From CAZHTS01 sp964535315 (GTDB lineage: Bacteria > Chloroflexota > Anaerolineae > Anaerolineales > Anaerolineaceae), in NCBI GenBank assembly GCA_964535315.1, contig CAZHTS010000032.1:1-52121 (forward strand): a DNA stretch of 52,121 bases. Direction: 5' to 3'. Positions 7,094 to 16,013 of this stretch are shown piece by piece; the stretch's first letter is position 1, and each line of letters opens with the position of its first letter. A program made the translations under genes and the position numbers. Under the pieces are notes generated by a model. That model searched no databases and was not told the DNA's origin. It worked only from the letters and a program-made list of their open reading frames with translations.

Positions 7094-8698
7094 ATGCAAA
7101 ATGTTGGAGATCCCGGCAGCTACGGCCTGGGAAATCATGGCTTATCCAACCTGAAAACCGTGTATTGGAATTTATCTCCAGCGGTTCTGGTGGAAGAAGT
7201 CATCCGGCGCAGTGAAGGTAATCTCTCCAATCAAGGTGCTGTGGTCGTTACTACTGGCCAACACACCGGTCGCTCGCCCAACGACAAGTATGTTGTCCGT
7301 CGCGATTCGTCCGATGATCGCGATGTCTGGTGGGGAAAAGTTAACCAACCCTTTCCGGCAGAAAAATTCGATCAGTTGTATCATAAGATGACCGCCTACT
7401 TGCAGGGCCGGGATATATTTATTCAGGATTTGCAGGTGGGGGCGCATTTTAACCACCATCTACCCATCCGGGTGATCAGCGAAAAGGCGTGGGCCAGTCT
7501 GTTTGCCCGCGACCTGTTCATTCGCCTGCCACGGCAGAAACTGGTTGGGCATGTCCCCGAATTCACCGTCTTGCATTGCCCCGATTTCCAGGCAGTACCC
7601 GAAATTGATGGCACTCGCTCGGGCACGTTTATCATCCTGGATTTTGGCCGCCGGGTGGTATTAATTGGCGGCACCTGTTACGCCGGGGAAATTAAAAAGT
7701 CGATTTTCTCGGTTATGAATTATTACATGCCGCGAGAAAATATCCTCTCGATGCATTGTTCTGCAAATGTGGGCGCCAATGGAGATGTGGCGCTCTTTTT
7801 TGGCCTGTCGGGGACGGGTAAAACCACGCTTTCCTCTGATCCCGACCGTCGCCTGATCGGTGACGATGAACACGGCTGGTGCGATGATGGCGTTTTTAAT
7901 TTTGAAGGGGGCTGTTACGCCAAGACCATTAATTTACGTCCAAACCTGGAACCCCTCATCTGGGAAGCTTCTCGCCGGTTTGGCACCGTATTAGAAAATG
8001 TTATTTACGAACCGGTGACTCGTGAATTGAACTTTGACGATGCGCGCCTCACCGAGAATACCCGCGCCGCCTATCCACTGGATTATGTCCCCAATCACGT
8101 CGAAGAGGGATATGCGGGACAGCCGGAGAATATTTTCTTCCTGACCGCGGATGCCTTTGGCGTAATGCCGCCCATCGCGCGCCTTACCCCGCAAGAGGCC
8201 ATGTATTACTTCCTGGCAGGGTATACTTCCAAATTGGCCGGAACCGAAAAGGGTCTGGGCAAAGAACCTCAGGCTACTTTTTCAACCTGCTTTGGCTCTC
8301 CCTTCTTGACATTGCAGCCCTCTGTCTATGCCAATCTGTTGGGCGAAAAGATCGACCGGCACAATGCGCGCGTCTGGTTGATTAATACTGGCTGGACAGG
8401 CGGCCCCTACGGCAGCGGCGAACGCATTCGTCTGCCCTATACGCGCTCGATGGTGCGTGCAGCGCTAACGGGCCAGCTAGATGATGTCCCCATGCGGCAG
8501 GATCCTTATTTCGGTTTTCATGTGCCCGAAACCTGCCCGGGTGTGCCCCCGTTGGTGTTGGATCCGCAAAAAACCTGGAAAAAGCCGGTGGATTACGAAA
8601 ACCAGGTGCGCAGCCTGATCGCTCGGTTTGAAAACAACTGCCTGGAATGCTTTGGTGAGGTGACAGGCGAGGTCGTTGCTGCCGGCCCACATAATTAG
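7094..8698 (+). CDS. pckA: Phosphoenolpyruvate carboxykinase (ATP)
   Basis: The ATG at 7094 is selected because GGAGG (7083-7087) precedes it; the product is 534 residues, the family norm. Visible motifs are the PEP-site arginine in TGQHTGRSPNDKY (R60), the P-loop GLSGTGKT (237-244), the metal-binding acidic run GDDEHGW, and INTGWTGGPYGSGERI toward the C-terminus. The enzyme interconverts oxaloacetate + ATP and PEP + CO2 + ADP in the cytosol, feeding gluconeogenesis or anaplerosis. PEP is also a possible precursor for F420 side-chain synthesis in some bacteria, but nothing here ties the two. A bidirectional-looking terminator follows. Confidence 0.96.
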   Translation: MQNVGDPGSYGLGNHGLSNLKTVYWNLSPAVLVEEVIRRSEGNLSNQGAVVVTTGQHTGRSPNDKYVVRRDSSDDRDVWWGKVNQPFPAEKFDQLYHKMTAYLQGRDIFIQDLQVGAHFNHHLPIRVISEKAWASLFARDLFIRLPRQKLVGHVPEFTVLHCPDFQAVPEIDGTRSGTFIILDFGRRVVLIGGTCYAGEIKKSIFSVMNYYMPRENILSMHCSANVGANGDVALFFGLSGTGKTTLSSDPDRRLIGDDEHGWCDDGVFNFEGGCYAKTINLRPNLEPLIWEASRRFGTVLENVIYEPVTRELNFDDARLTENTRAAYPLDYVPNHVEEGYAGQPENIFFLTADAFGVMPPIARLTPQEAMYYFLAGYTSKLAGTEKGLGKEPQATFSTCFGSPFLTLQPSVYANLLGEKIDRHNARVWLINTGWTGGPYGSGERIRLPYTRSMVRAALTGQLDDVPMRQDPYFGFHVPETCPGVPPLVLDPQKTWKKPVDYENQVRSLIARFENNCLECFGEVTGEVVAAGPHN

Positions 8699-8707
8699 AG
8701 CGCATCG

Positions 8708-8736
8708 GAGGCTGGCTTACCCCAGCCTCAATTTTT
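8708..8736. terminator. Terminator between convergent pckA and prepilin peptidase
   Basis: GAGGCTGG (8708-8715) pairs with CCAGCCTC (8722-8729) around a 6-nt loop, then AATTTTTC. It lies between two convergent genes and serves pckA best, as the T-run follows on plus. Confidence 0.75.
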
Positions 8737-8739
8737 CAA

Positions 8740-9507
8740 CTAATACAAAACCGAAGGCAGGTAGAGAAAACCCACTACGCCCAGGATTAGAAATGGCGCA
8801 TATGGGATTGCTGTAAAGGGTGTATACCGCCCGCTGATTTTCATCGCCAGCAGATACAGACCGCTGAACACCCCTCCCAGCAAAATGGCCACGATCAAAC
8901 TGGCAGCAATTACCGGCCAACCAGCAGCCAGACCGAGGATGCCGCTCAGATTTACATCACCAAAACCCAGCGCATCCTCATCGATCTCCTCACCACGGCG
9001 ACGCGCCATCATGCGATTAAACCAGACGCCCAGCATATACAATAACCACATACTACCAAAACCAAAAGCCCCCCCAACAATGGTGGATAGAACATCTCCA
9101 CTCCGATAAACCCCGATGACGGCGCCCAGAATCACACCCACCCGCACCATTTCAGTTAACACTACACGATACTCCAGATCCATGACGGCAATCATCCCCA
9201 AATATGCCAGCAGGACGATGCCCGGCCAGAACCCCAACGGCCCTGGGGGGAAATCCCACAAGAAAGCAGTGAGCAGCAAAAAGGAAGTCTGCACAATCAG
9301 TGCGCGCAGCGAACGGCGGCGCCCACATTGCCGGCATGGAGAAAAGGTCAGATAACTCCACCAGGAAAAATCATGTTCGCAATAGACGCACAAAGGAGTA
9401 ACCAATTTCCGCCGAAAGGGCATGACGTCTGCCACATAGTTCACTGCTGCCCCTACCAGCCAGCCCAACAGGATGATACCTATCGAAGTCACCATTTGCA
9501 TCGCCAT
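8740..9507 (-). CDS. Prepilin peptidase (A24 family, PilD/TadV-like)
   Basis: The 255-residue membrane protein has about seven hydrophobic segments. The N-terminal methyltransferase-type domain carries a zinc-type tetracysteine (C40/C43 and C58/C61). The two catalytic aspartates of the aspartyl protease are D110 in MDLEYR and D184 in GFGDVNL. It cleaves and N-methylates type IV pilin-like precursors at the membrane. No pilin genes are nearby. The start is supported by ATTAGAGGAAAAA upstream on minus. The gene is divergent from the MFS gene at 9666. Confidence 0.92.
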   Translation of the reverse strand: MAMQMVTSIGIILLGWLVGAAVNYVADVMPFRRKLVTPLCVYCEHDFSWWSYLTFSPCRQCGRRRSLRALIVQTSFLLLTAFLWDFPPGPLGFWPGIVLLAYLGMIAVMDLEYRVVLTEMVRVGVILGAVIGVYRSGDVLSTIVGGAFGFGSMWLLYMLGVWFNRMMARRRGEEIDEDALGFGDVNLSGILGLAAGWPVIAASLIVAILLGGVFSGLYLLAMKISGRYTPFTAIPYAPFLILGVVGFLYLPSVLY

Positions 9508-9609
9508 GCCGTTTTTCCTCTAATCTTTTCAGCAATTCAATCCACTTATTTTACCAGCCCTTGTAACCTGTGATACTTCAGCCCGCTTATCAATTTGGCA
9601 AACTCTATC

Positions 9610-9638
9610 TTGCCCAAAGTCGTGAGGTGGTGTAAAAC
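9610..9638 (+). promoter_or_regulatory. Candidate promoter of the MFS-mrfA-mrfB unit
   Basis: TTGCCC (9610-9615) and TAAAAC (9633-9638) are spaced by 17 bp, in the divergent gap of 158 bp. The hexamers match consensus only moderately. Confidence 0.35.
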
Positions 9639-9665
9639 AGAGGAACAATTTGTTAGAGGTAACCT

Positions 9666-10910
9666 GTGATTAATCAAAGATTTCCCGCCCTCAGGTATCG
9701 CAACTTCCGCATCTTTTGGATAGGCCAGTTTGTATCCTTGATTGGCACCTGGATGCAAAGCACCGTTTTACCTTATCTGGCATACCGGTTGACCGATCAG
9801 CCCATTTATCTCGGCGCCATTGGTTTTGCGACCTCTTTGCCGACCCTGTTGTTGACGCTGCCAGGGGGAGTGCTAGTTGAGCGCTACGATAAGCGCAAGA
9901 TGGTGATTGTTTTCCAGAGTATTTTGATGATCCAGGCGTTTACACTGGCTTACCTGGCCATCACGGCTCAAATTACCATCTGGCATATCCTGGCGCTGGC
10001 ATTGGTACAGGGGAGCGCCTATGCGCTGGAGATCTCGGCCCGGCAGGCAATGCTCATCGAGTTGGTGGGGCGCGAGGCGTTGCCCAACGCCATTGCTTTG
10101 AATTCGACCATTTTCAACGCCGCTCGCGTTTTGGGCCCGGCGTTTGCCGCCCCTTTTCTCGTCTTACTCAAAGATGCCGGCGAAGGATGGGCGTTTTTCG
10201 CCAACGGCATCAGTTTTCTGTTTGTCATTGTCGGGCTGCTGATGATCCGCACGTCTCCCCAGGTGCGTGAAGCGCGGAGGCCGGTCGGCTTACAAGACTT
10301 TGCCGAAGGCCAGAAATATATTCGCCAGACGCCTTTGGTGGCTTCACTGATTTTGCTGGCTGCCATTCCCGGTTTTTGGGGTTTCACCTTTGTGCAGCAA
10401 ATACCTGTTTTTGCACGCGACGTCTTGCATGTCGCCGGCGATACCGCCGATATCGTTGCCACCCGCAACAGCTTGATGATCACTTTTCAAGGGATTGGCG
10501 CCCTGGTGGCGGCTGTGTACCTGGCAAGCTTCAGCGGTTTCCGGCGAAAGGCGTTCATTTTGATGATCGGCCAATTTGTCTTTGCTCTTGCTCTGATTGC
10601 CATCAGCCAGACCCAGTGGATACCACTGGCAATGCTCTTAATGGCCGTCATTGGTTGGGGGATGGTTACCCAGCTCACCCTGACCAACACCTTGATCCAG
10701 TTATTGGTGCCGGATCATTTGCGTGGGCGTGTAATCAGCACCTACCTATGGGCGCTGCAAGGGGTGGCGCCTTTTGGCAGCCTGGTGATTGGCTGGCTGG
10801 CTCAAAATTTTGGCGCCCCTGTTGCAGTGTTGACCGGCGGCAGTGTATGCTTGCTTGGGTATCTGATCGTCCATCTCCGCCGCCCATTTATCCGGCATTT
10901 GCTGATGTGA
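9666..10910 (+). CDS. MFS exporter, DHA3/EntS-like
   Basis: The start is GTG at 9666, with AGAGG just upstream (9654-9658). The 414-residue, 12-TM protein opens with FPALRYRNFRIFWIGQFVSLIGTWMQ and contains GGVLVERYDKRKM and RQAMLIELVGREALPNAIALNS, all typical of the enterobactin-exporter-like MFS_3 group. Members export siderophores, macrolides or other small molecules; the substrate here is unknown. The stop lies 7 bp before mrfA, so it is probably in the same operon. Confidence 0.88.
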   Translation: MINQRFPALRYRNFRIFWIGQFVSLIGTWMQSTVLPYLAYRLTDQPIYLGAIGFATSLPTLLLTLPGGVLVERYDKRKMVIVFQSILMIQAFTLAYLAITAQITIWHILALALVQGSAYALEISARQAMLIELVGREALPNAIALNSTIFNAARVLGPAFAAPFLVLLKDAGEGWAFFANGISFLFVIVGLLMIRTSPQVREARRPVGLQDFAEGQKYIRQTPLVASLILLAAIPGFWGFTFVQQIPVFARDVLHVAGDTADIVATRNSLMITFQGIGALVAAVYLASFSGFRRKAFILMIGQFVFALALIAISQTQWIPLAMLLMAVIGWGMVTQLTLTNTLIQLLVPDHLRGRVISTYLWALQGVAPFGSLVIGWLAQNFGAPVAVLTGGSVCLLGYLIVHLRRPFIRHLLM

Positions 10911-10917
10911 GGCGCGC

Positions 10918-13458
10918 ATGACCCCTGCATTGGATCATTTGCTTGCTCGCTGGCGGCACGACCAATCAATAGCCGAAAATGTGGTCATCTGGCGCGAAAT
11001 TCCTGCCAGACCCGCACACATGGTTGATTTTCCGTCGGGAATGGATCCCCATTTGCTCGATGCACTGAACCAACAGGGGATTGCCCGGCTATACAGCCAT
11101 CAACTGCACAGCTGGCAGGCCATACAGACGGGGCGCAACGTGGTAATTACGACCGGCACAGCCAGTGGCAAGACATTGTGTTACAACCTGCCCGTACTCG
11201 ACGGGATTCTAAAGCACCCTGCCAGTTGCGCATTGTATCTCTTCCCCACCAAGGCATTAACGCAGGACCAATTAGAAAACATTGGCCGTTTGAATCTTGC
11301 TTTGCAAAACAGTGGCGCGAATCGCGTCCCGGCGGCCGTGTATGATGGCGATACTCCGGCAGGGCAGCGGGCCACGATTCGTTCACAGACTCGTATTCTC
11401 CTGACCAACCCCGACATGTTACACGTTGGCATTTTGCCCCATCACACGTTGTGGGCCGATTTTCTATCCAATCTGCGATATATCGTCATTGACGAATTGC
11501 ACACCTATCGCGGTGTGTTCGGCTCGCATGTGGCCAACGTCTTACGGCGTCTGCGCCGCGTGGCTGCATTCTATGGCGCCTGCCCGCAATTCTTGCTGAC
11601 CTCGGCTACCATTGCCAACCCCCAAGAACTTGCGGAAAATATCATTGAGGCCCCCGTTACCGTCATCGACGAAGATGGATCGCCGCTGGGCGAAAAACAT
11701 TTTTTGCTATACAACCCTCCGATCATTAATCCTGAACTTGGCCTGCGACGGAGTGCTATGTCAGAAGCTATCCGGCTGATCGGTGATTTGCTGGATTATG
11801 GCATCCAAACCATTGTCTTCGGACGCTCCCGGCGCAGTGTTGAGTTAATCTTGCGCTATTTACAAGAAAAACGGCCCGGAGGGGTAAATGAATATGCTGC
11901 TTATCGCAGTGGCTACCTGCCCTCAGAGCGCCGGGCCATCGAACAAAAATTGCGCAACGGCGATCTTAAGGCTGTAGCTGCCACCACCGCGCTTGAATTG
12001 GGAATTGATATTGGCAGCCTGAATGCGGCCGTACTGGTCGGCTACCCCGGCACCATTGCCGGCACACGTCAGCAGAGCGGACGCGCCGGCCGGCGCGAGG
12101 AGACATCTATTGCATTGCTGGTGGCGTCAAGCAGTCCGCTAGATCAGTTTCTGGCGCACCACCCTGAATACCTGCTCGAACGAGCCCCTGAAAGCGCCCG
12201 GATCAATGCGGATAACACCCTCATCCTGCTGCAGCACCTGCGTTGTGCCGCTTTTGAGCTACCATTTCATTCCAATGATCGTTTTGGGAATGTGCCTGCC
12301 GAACTGCTTCAGGCCTATTTGGATTATCTGCAACAGACTGGCGTCATTCATTTTTCACGCCAAGAATATTATTGGATGTCGGAGCAGTACCCGTCCAACA
12401 ACATTTCGCTACGCAGCGCTTCCGCTCAGCCGGTCGTATTGCAGACCCGGCAGGGTGAGCGCTGGAAAACAATCGGAGAGATAGACCAGAATAGCGCTTA
12501 CTGGATGGTACATCCTCAAGCCATCTATCTGCATGCTGGCCAGAGTTACCTGGTGGAGAAACTGGATATTGAACACAATATTGCCTATCTGAAAGAAGGC
12601 GAACCGGATTATTATACCGAGCCCCGCCAGGAAATCAGTATCACCCGCCTATCGACTCAGATGCAAACCCCCATCCAGGGCGGGTTGAAGTCCTGTGGTG
12701 AAATTATGGTAACGGCCCAGGTAAACGGGTTTCGCAAAATTGCCTGGAACGGTCAGGAGAATTTGGGAGAGAGCGAGCTGGATCTACCCGCCACCCAATT
12801 ACGGACAGTGGCGTATTGGATCACTATCGACGCCCAAACGGTGGAAACCTTACGCTCAGAGGGGCTGTGGAGCAGTGACGCCAACGATTATGGCCCCAAT
12901 TGGAATACCCAACGCAATCGCGCCCGTCAGCGTGATCAATATCTTTGCCAGATGTGTTACACACCGGAAGAGGGGCGCGCACATCACGTGCATCATAAAA
13001 CCCCATTCCGATTTTTTGATAGTTATCTGAAAGCGAATGAACTGGATAATCTCATCACCCTGTGCCCGGCCTGTCATCAAAAGGCCGAGTTGTCCGTGAG
13101 GATACGGAGCGGCCTTGCCGGCCTGTGTTACACATTAAGCCAGCTTGCGCCATTGTTTGTAATGTGTGACAGCACAGATCTTGGGGCGCATTCAGATCCA
13201 CAGTCTCCAGTGACAGACGGCCAACCCACCATCATTTTGTATGATCAGATTCCGGCCGGCATTGGTTTGAGCGAGAACCTGTACCAACAGCACGATGAGT
13301 TGATCCAACGCGCCTACGAACAGGTGGCCACCTGCGCCTGCCAGGATGGCTGCCCTGCCTGCGTTGGCCCAACCAGTACAGGGGGTAAAGGTGGCAAGGC
13401 CGAAACGCTGGCGCTGTTATCGCTGCTAAAAAATGGTACAATAGTTCTACCAGGGTAG
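10918..13458 (+). CDS. mrfA: MrfA/Hrq1-type DEAD-box helicase with an inserted HNH domain
   Basis: The 846-residue superfamily 2 helicase has Walker A TGTASGKT (79-86), DELH (192-195), SAT in LLTSATIA and motif VI QQSGRAGRR (385-393). The C-terminal DUF1998/MZB region is recognised by MCDSTDLG, YDQIPAGIGLSENLY and the four-cysteine cluster C806, C808, C812, C815. In B. subtilis MrfA works with MrfB in repair of mitomycin C lesions. Unusual here is an HNH-type module at about 655-722, with C677/C680, H692/H693, N711 and C716/C719, which splits the DUF1998 region. It is followed 8 bp later by mrfB. Confidence 0.9.
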   Translation: MTPALDHLLARWRHDQSIAENVVIWREIPARPAHMVDFPSGMDPHLLDALNQQGIARLYSHQLHSWQAIQTGRNVVITTGTASGKTLCYNLPVLDGILKHPASCALYLFPTKALTQDQLENIGRLNLALQNSGANRVPAAVYDGDTPAGQRATIRSQTRILLTNPDMLHVGILPHHTLWADFLSNLRYIVIDELHTYRGVFGSHVANVLRRLRRVAAFYGACPQFLLTSATIANPQELAENIIEAPVTVIDEDGSPLGEKHFLLYNPPIINPELGLRRSAMSEAIRLIGDLLDYGIQTIVFGRSRRSVELILRYLQEKRPGGVNEYAAYRSGYLPSERRAIEQKLRNGDLKAVAATTALELGIDIGSLNAAVLVGYPGTIAGTRQQSGRAGRREETSIALLVASSSPLDQFLAHHPEYLLERAPESARINADNTLILLQHLRCAAFELPFHSNDRFGNVPAELLQAYLDYLQQTGVIHFSRQEYYWMSEQYPSNNISLRSASAQPVVLQTRQGERWKTIGEIDQNSAYWMVHPQAIYLHAGQSYLVEKLDIEHNIAYLKEGEPDYYTEPRQEISITRLSTQMQTPIQGGLKSCGEIMVTAQVNGFRKIAWNGQENLGESELDLPATQLRTVAYWITIDAQTVETLRSEGLWSSDANDYGPNWNTQRNRARQRDQYLCQMCYTPEEGRAHHVHHKTPFRFFDSYLKANELDNLITLCPACHQKAELSVRIRSGLAGLCYTLSQLAPLFVMCDSTDLGAHSDPQSPVTDGQPTIILYDQIPAGIGLSENLYQQHDELIQRAYEQVATCACQDGCPACVGPTSTGGKGGKAETLALLSLLKNGTIVLPG

Positions 13459-13466
13459 CTGAATAG

Positions 13467-14717
13467 ATGGAATCGTTATCGGATCGTTTGAAATCATTGG
13501 GGGTGCAGGTGGGTACGGCAAACCTGCCGTCGCCTGTTGAGAAGCGCGCGCAAAGTCGACCCACGGATTATTCCATCGAGCAGGTAGCGGATGGCACCTT
13601 GCTGTCAACTGCATTTGGGGAAACTTATTTGATCGAGCAGTTGTATCCATGCGATCATGTGCAGGGACATACACCGTTGTCGATGGCAATTGATCTTGAG
13701 GTATTGGCGCAATGGGGCCAAGCGCCTCATCTTACCAATCTCGAGTTACAAAAATTTGTTTTTCTGGACACCGAAACGAGCGGGTTGGCGGGCGGCACCG
13801 GCACGTTTGCTTTCCTGGTAGGGTTGGGTTATCATACGACGCGGGGGTTTTGTCTGCAACAATTCTTTCTGAGAGAGCCCGGCGAAGAAACCGCCCTGCT
13901 GGCCGCGATTGGGCAGGCGCTGTCCGATTTTGATGCAGTGGTTACTTTTAACGGCAAATCGTTTGATATCCCATTACTGACCAGCCGGCACATTCTCCAC
14001 GGATTCACTCCCCCATTTAAAGAATTTGCGCATCTTGACCTGCTGCCACTGGCTCGCCGTCTCTGGCGCAACCGGCTTCCCAGCCGCGCTTTAGGCGATC
14101 TCGAGGTCGAAATTCTCGGCATGGAACGTGACCGGAACGAAGTACCCGGGTGGATGATTCCACAAATGTATTTCGATTATTTGCGCAGCGGAGATGCTCG
14201 TCCTCTGGCGGGTGTTTTATATCATAATGCGATGGACATCGTTTCTCTGGCTGCGTTGTTTAATCACATGGCTAACCTGTTGAACAACCCGTTGGCCGAT
14301 CAGATTCCCGACAGCCTGGATCTAATTGCCATTGCACGACTATACGAAGATATCGGCAAAACGGAGAACGCCGTGTCTCTGTATGAATTCAGTCTGCAAC
14401 AAGGACTGCCCGAACCATTTCTGTTAGATACACTCATGCGTTTTGCCGATCTCTACCGGCGCAGGGGAGAATGGACACAGACCCTGCGTCTCTGGCAGAC
14501 AGCCGCCAGCTACCAACATCTACCGGCTTATATAGAACTGGCTAAATACTACGAACATCGCCAACGCGACTGCTCTCAGGCTTTACATTGGGTGGAAGAT
14601 GCCCGGCAAACCGTCGAGCGCTCTGCTATGGGGTTGGTAGCTCGACAGACATACTCACTGGAACTGGAGCATCGTCGCAATCGCTTGATCGCCAAACAGG
14701 CGCGCAAGACGTGTTAG
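13467..14717 (+). CDS. mrfB: MrfB-like DEDDh exonuclease (RNase H fold) with TPR-like tail
   Basis: The 416-residue protein has the 3'-5' exonuclease core with D101 and E103 in FLDTETSG, D167 in NGKSFDIPLL, and H253/D257 in YHNAMDIVSL, giving a complete DEDDh set. The C-terminal ~120 residues (IARLYEDIGKTENAVSLYEFSLQQG onward) look like TPR repeats. B. subtilis MrfB (YprB) is a metal-dependent exonuclease acting with MrfA helicase; the adjacent order mrfA-mrfB supports this. A possible internal -10 (TACAAT, 13437-13442) overlaps the end of mrfA. Confidence 0.9.
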   Translation: MESLSDRLKSLGVQVGTANLPSPVEKRAQSRPTDYSIEQVADGTLLSTAFGETYLIEQLYPCDHVQGHTPLSMAIDLEVLAQWGQAPHLTNLELQKFVFLDTETSGLAGGTGTFAFLVGLGYHTTRGFCLQQFFLREPGEETALLAAIGQALSDFDAVVTFNGKSFDIPLLTSRHILHGFTPPFKEFAHLDLLPLARRLWRNRLPSRALGDLEVEILGMERDRNEVPGWMIPQMYFDYLRSGDARPLAGVLYHNAMDIVSLAALFNHMANLLNNPLADQIPDSLDLIAIARLYEDIGKTENAVSLYEFSLQQGLPEPFLLDTLMRFADLYRRRGEWTQTLRLWQTAASYQHLPAYIELAKYYEHRQRDCSQALHWVEDARQTVERSAMGLVARQTYSLELEHRRNRLIAKQARKTC

Positions 14718-14801
14718 AATGAGAGCATCAAACGGCGTGATGATTAATGCGCGCCGGGCACACATGTTTTCAGGCTCGCATTCTATGCTGGCAGGTGAGA
14801 A

Positions 14802-15095
14802 ATGAGTACAAATCCTGAAGAATACCTATCTGTCTACCAGGCGTATGGATTACTCAATGCTGAAAGTATCCGCGCTTTTCTTGAGTCTTTTGGCATCACT
14901 GCCCAAATTCGTCAAGAGGGTGCAGGCGCGGCCATCGGCCTGACCGTTGGCCCACTGGGGGTGGCCGAGGTGTTTGTGGCTGCTGCCGACGCTCCCCGGG
15001 CCACAGAACTGCTGAGCGAACTGGAGCAGGGCAAATATGCTCTGTCAGACGATCAGGCAGAATTGCCCGATCTGTCAGCTGACGCCGATCTTTAA
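14802..15095 (+). CDS. DUF2007-like small protein
   Basis: The 97-residue protein follows the DUF2007 pattern (putative signal-transducing protein): VYQAYGLLNAESIRAFLESFGITAQI, then GPLGVAEVFVAAADAPRATELLSEL, with an acidic tail. In this family residues before a central GLTVGPLG turn form a ferredoxin-like fold. The function is not known. AGGTGAG precedes the ATG. It converges on the aminotransferase gene, with a 4-bp overlap of the two 3' ends (15092-15095). Confidence 0.75.
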   Translation: MSTNPEEYLSVYQAYGLLNAESIRAFLESFGITAQIRQEGAGAAIGLTVGPLGVAEVFVAAADAPRATELLSELEQGKYALSDDQAELPDLSADADL

Positions 15096-15958
15096 ATCGG
15101 CTCGACTTCCCGATCGATCCGCTCGCGATAGTGTTTCAGCAAACGCAAGGTTAGAATACCGGGTTGTCCACCACCTACAACCTGCTGGTCGATCTGGACA
15201 ACGGGCAGTACGGCGCGGCTTGCGCTGGTAATGAAGGCTTCATCCACCCGACTCAAATCTGCTTTTGCAACAGACCGGTAGTGAATTGGCAACCCCATTC
15301 TATCGGCCTCTTCCAAAACCAATGATCGCGTGATCCCGGAGAGCACCCCCTCTTCGGCCGTCCATAGTTTTCCCTGCCAGATCGCAAAGAAATTGCTGCT
15401 GAGACCTTCCAAAACACATCCGTTTTCGTCTAGCATAAGCGTCTCATTAACGTCTTCCGGCATTTCATGCCGGATGCGGTCTGCCGTTTGAATAAAGGTT
15501 GTTAGTTTGGCTTTTGGGTTGGTACGCTGCATACAACGGGTGATGACTTTGACGCCCTGAATATAATCTGCTTCAGAAGGGAGATGCAAAGGTTCAACAG
15601 AGATATAGACGTCACCACCACCTGTTCCCAGGGCCAGGGTGATGCGCACGCGCACATCGCCGTTCACTGTCCAGGCAATGGCCTGCCGGAGAGCAAGGCG
15701 AATCAGGTTCTCGTCTAACACCTGCGGGTATCCAGCCAGGCGAGCTGTTTCTTCTAAGCGCCGAAAATGACGCTGCAAATGCAGCACCGACCGGCGATCA
15801 AACGTGCGAAATGTCGTATAAGCGCCATCCGGCAAATGGCTGGACACTTCATCCAATGAACGCATCTGAGATGCAAAATTAACAGCCTCTAGCAATGTGC
15901 TTGCTTTTGACTCAACTTTCCATGTGGAAACAAAAGACATTGGGGCTTTCCCTTTCAT
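15092..15958 (-). CDS. Class IV PLP-dependent aminotransferase / aminodeoxychorismate lyase-like
   Basis: The 288-residue fold-type IV enzyme carries LHLQRHFRRLEETARLAG early, the PLP-lysine neighbourhood in NPKAKLTTFIQTADRIR, and the downstream phosphate-binding strip ENGCVLEGLSSNFFAI ... VLSGITRSLVLEEA. Family members include branched-chain aminotransferase, D-alanine aminotransferase and 4-amino-4-deoxychorismate lyase (PabC). Sequence alone does not choose among these. A second possible start is the Met at residue 7. The gene is divergent from the S41 protease. Confidence 0.85.
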   Translation of the reverse strand: MKGKAPMSFVSTWKVESKASTLLEAVNFASQMRSLDEVSSHLPDGAYTTFRTFDRRSVLHLQRHFRRLEETARLAGYPQVLDENLIRLALRQAIAWTVNGDVRVRITLALGTGGGDVYISVEPLHLPSEADYIQGVKVITRCMQRTNPKAKLTTFIQTADRIRHEMPEDVNETLMLDENGCVLEGLSSNFFAIWQGKLWTAEEGVLSGITRSLVLEEADRMGLPIHYRSVAKADLSRVDEAFITSASRAVLPVVQIDQQVVGGGQPGILTLRLLKHYRERIDREVEPI

Positions 15959-16013
15959 CGATCGTAATGCAGCGATTATACCCCGCTCACGAGTTCCTGT
16001 TACAATAATCCCT

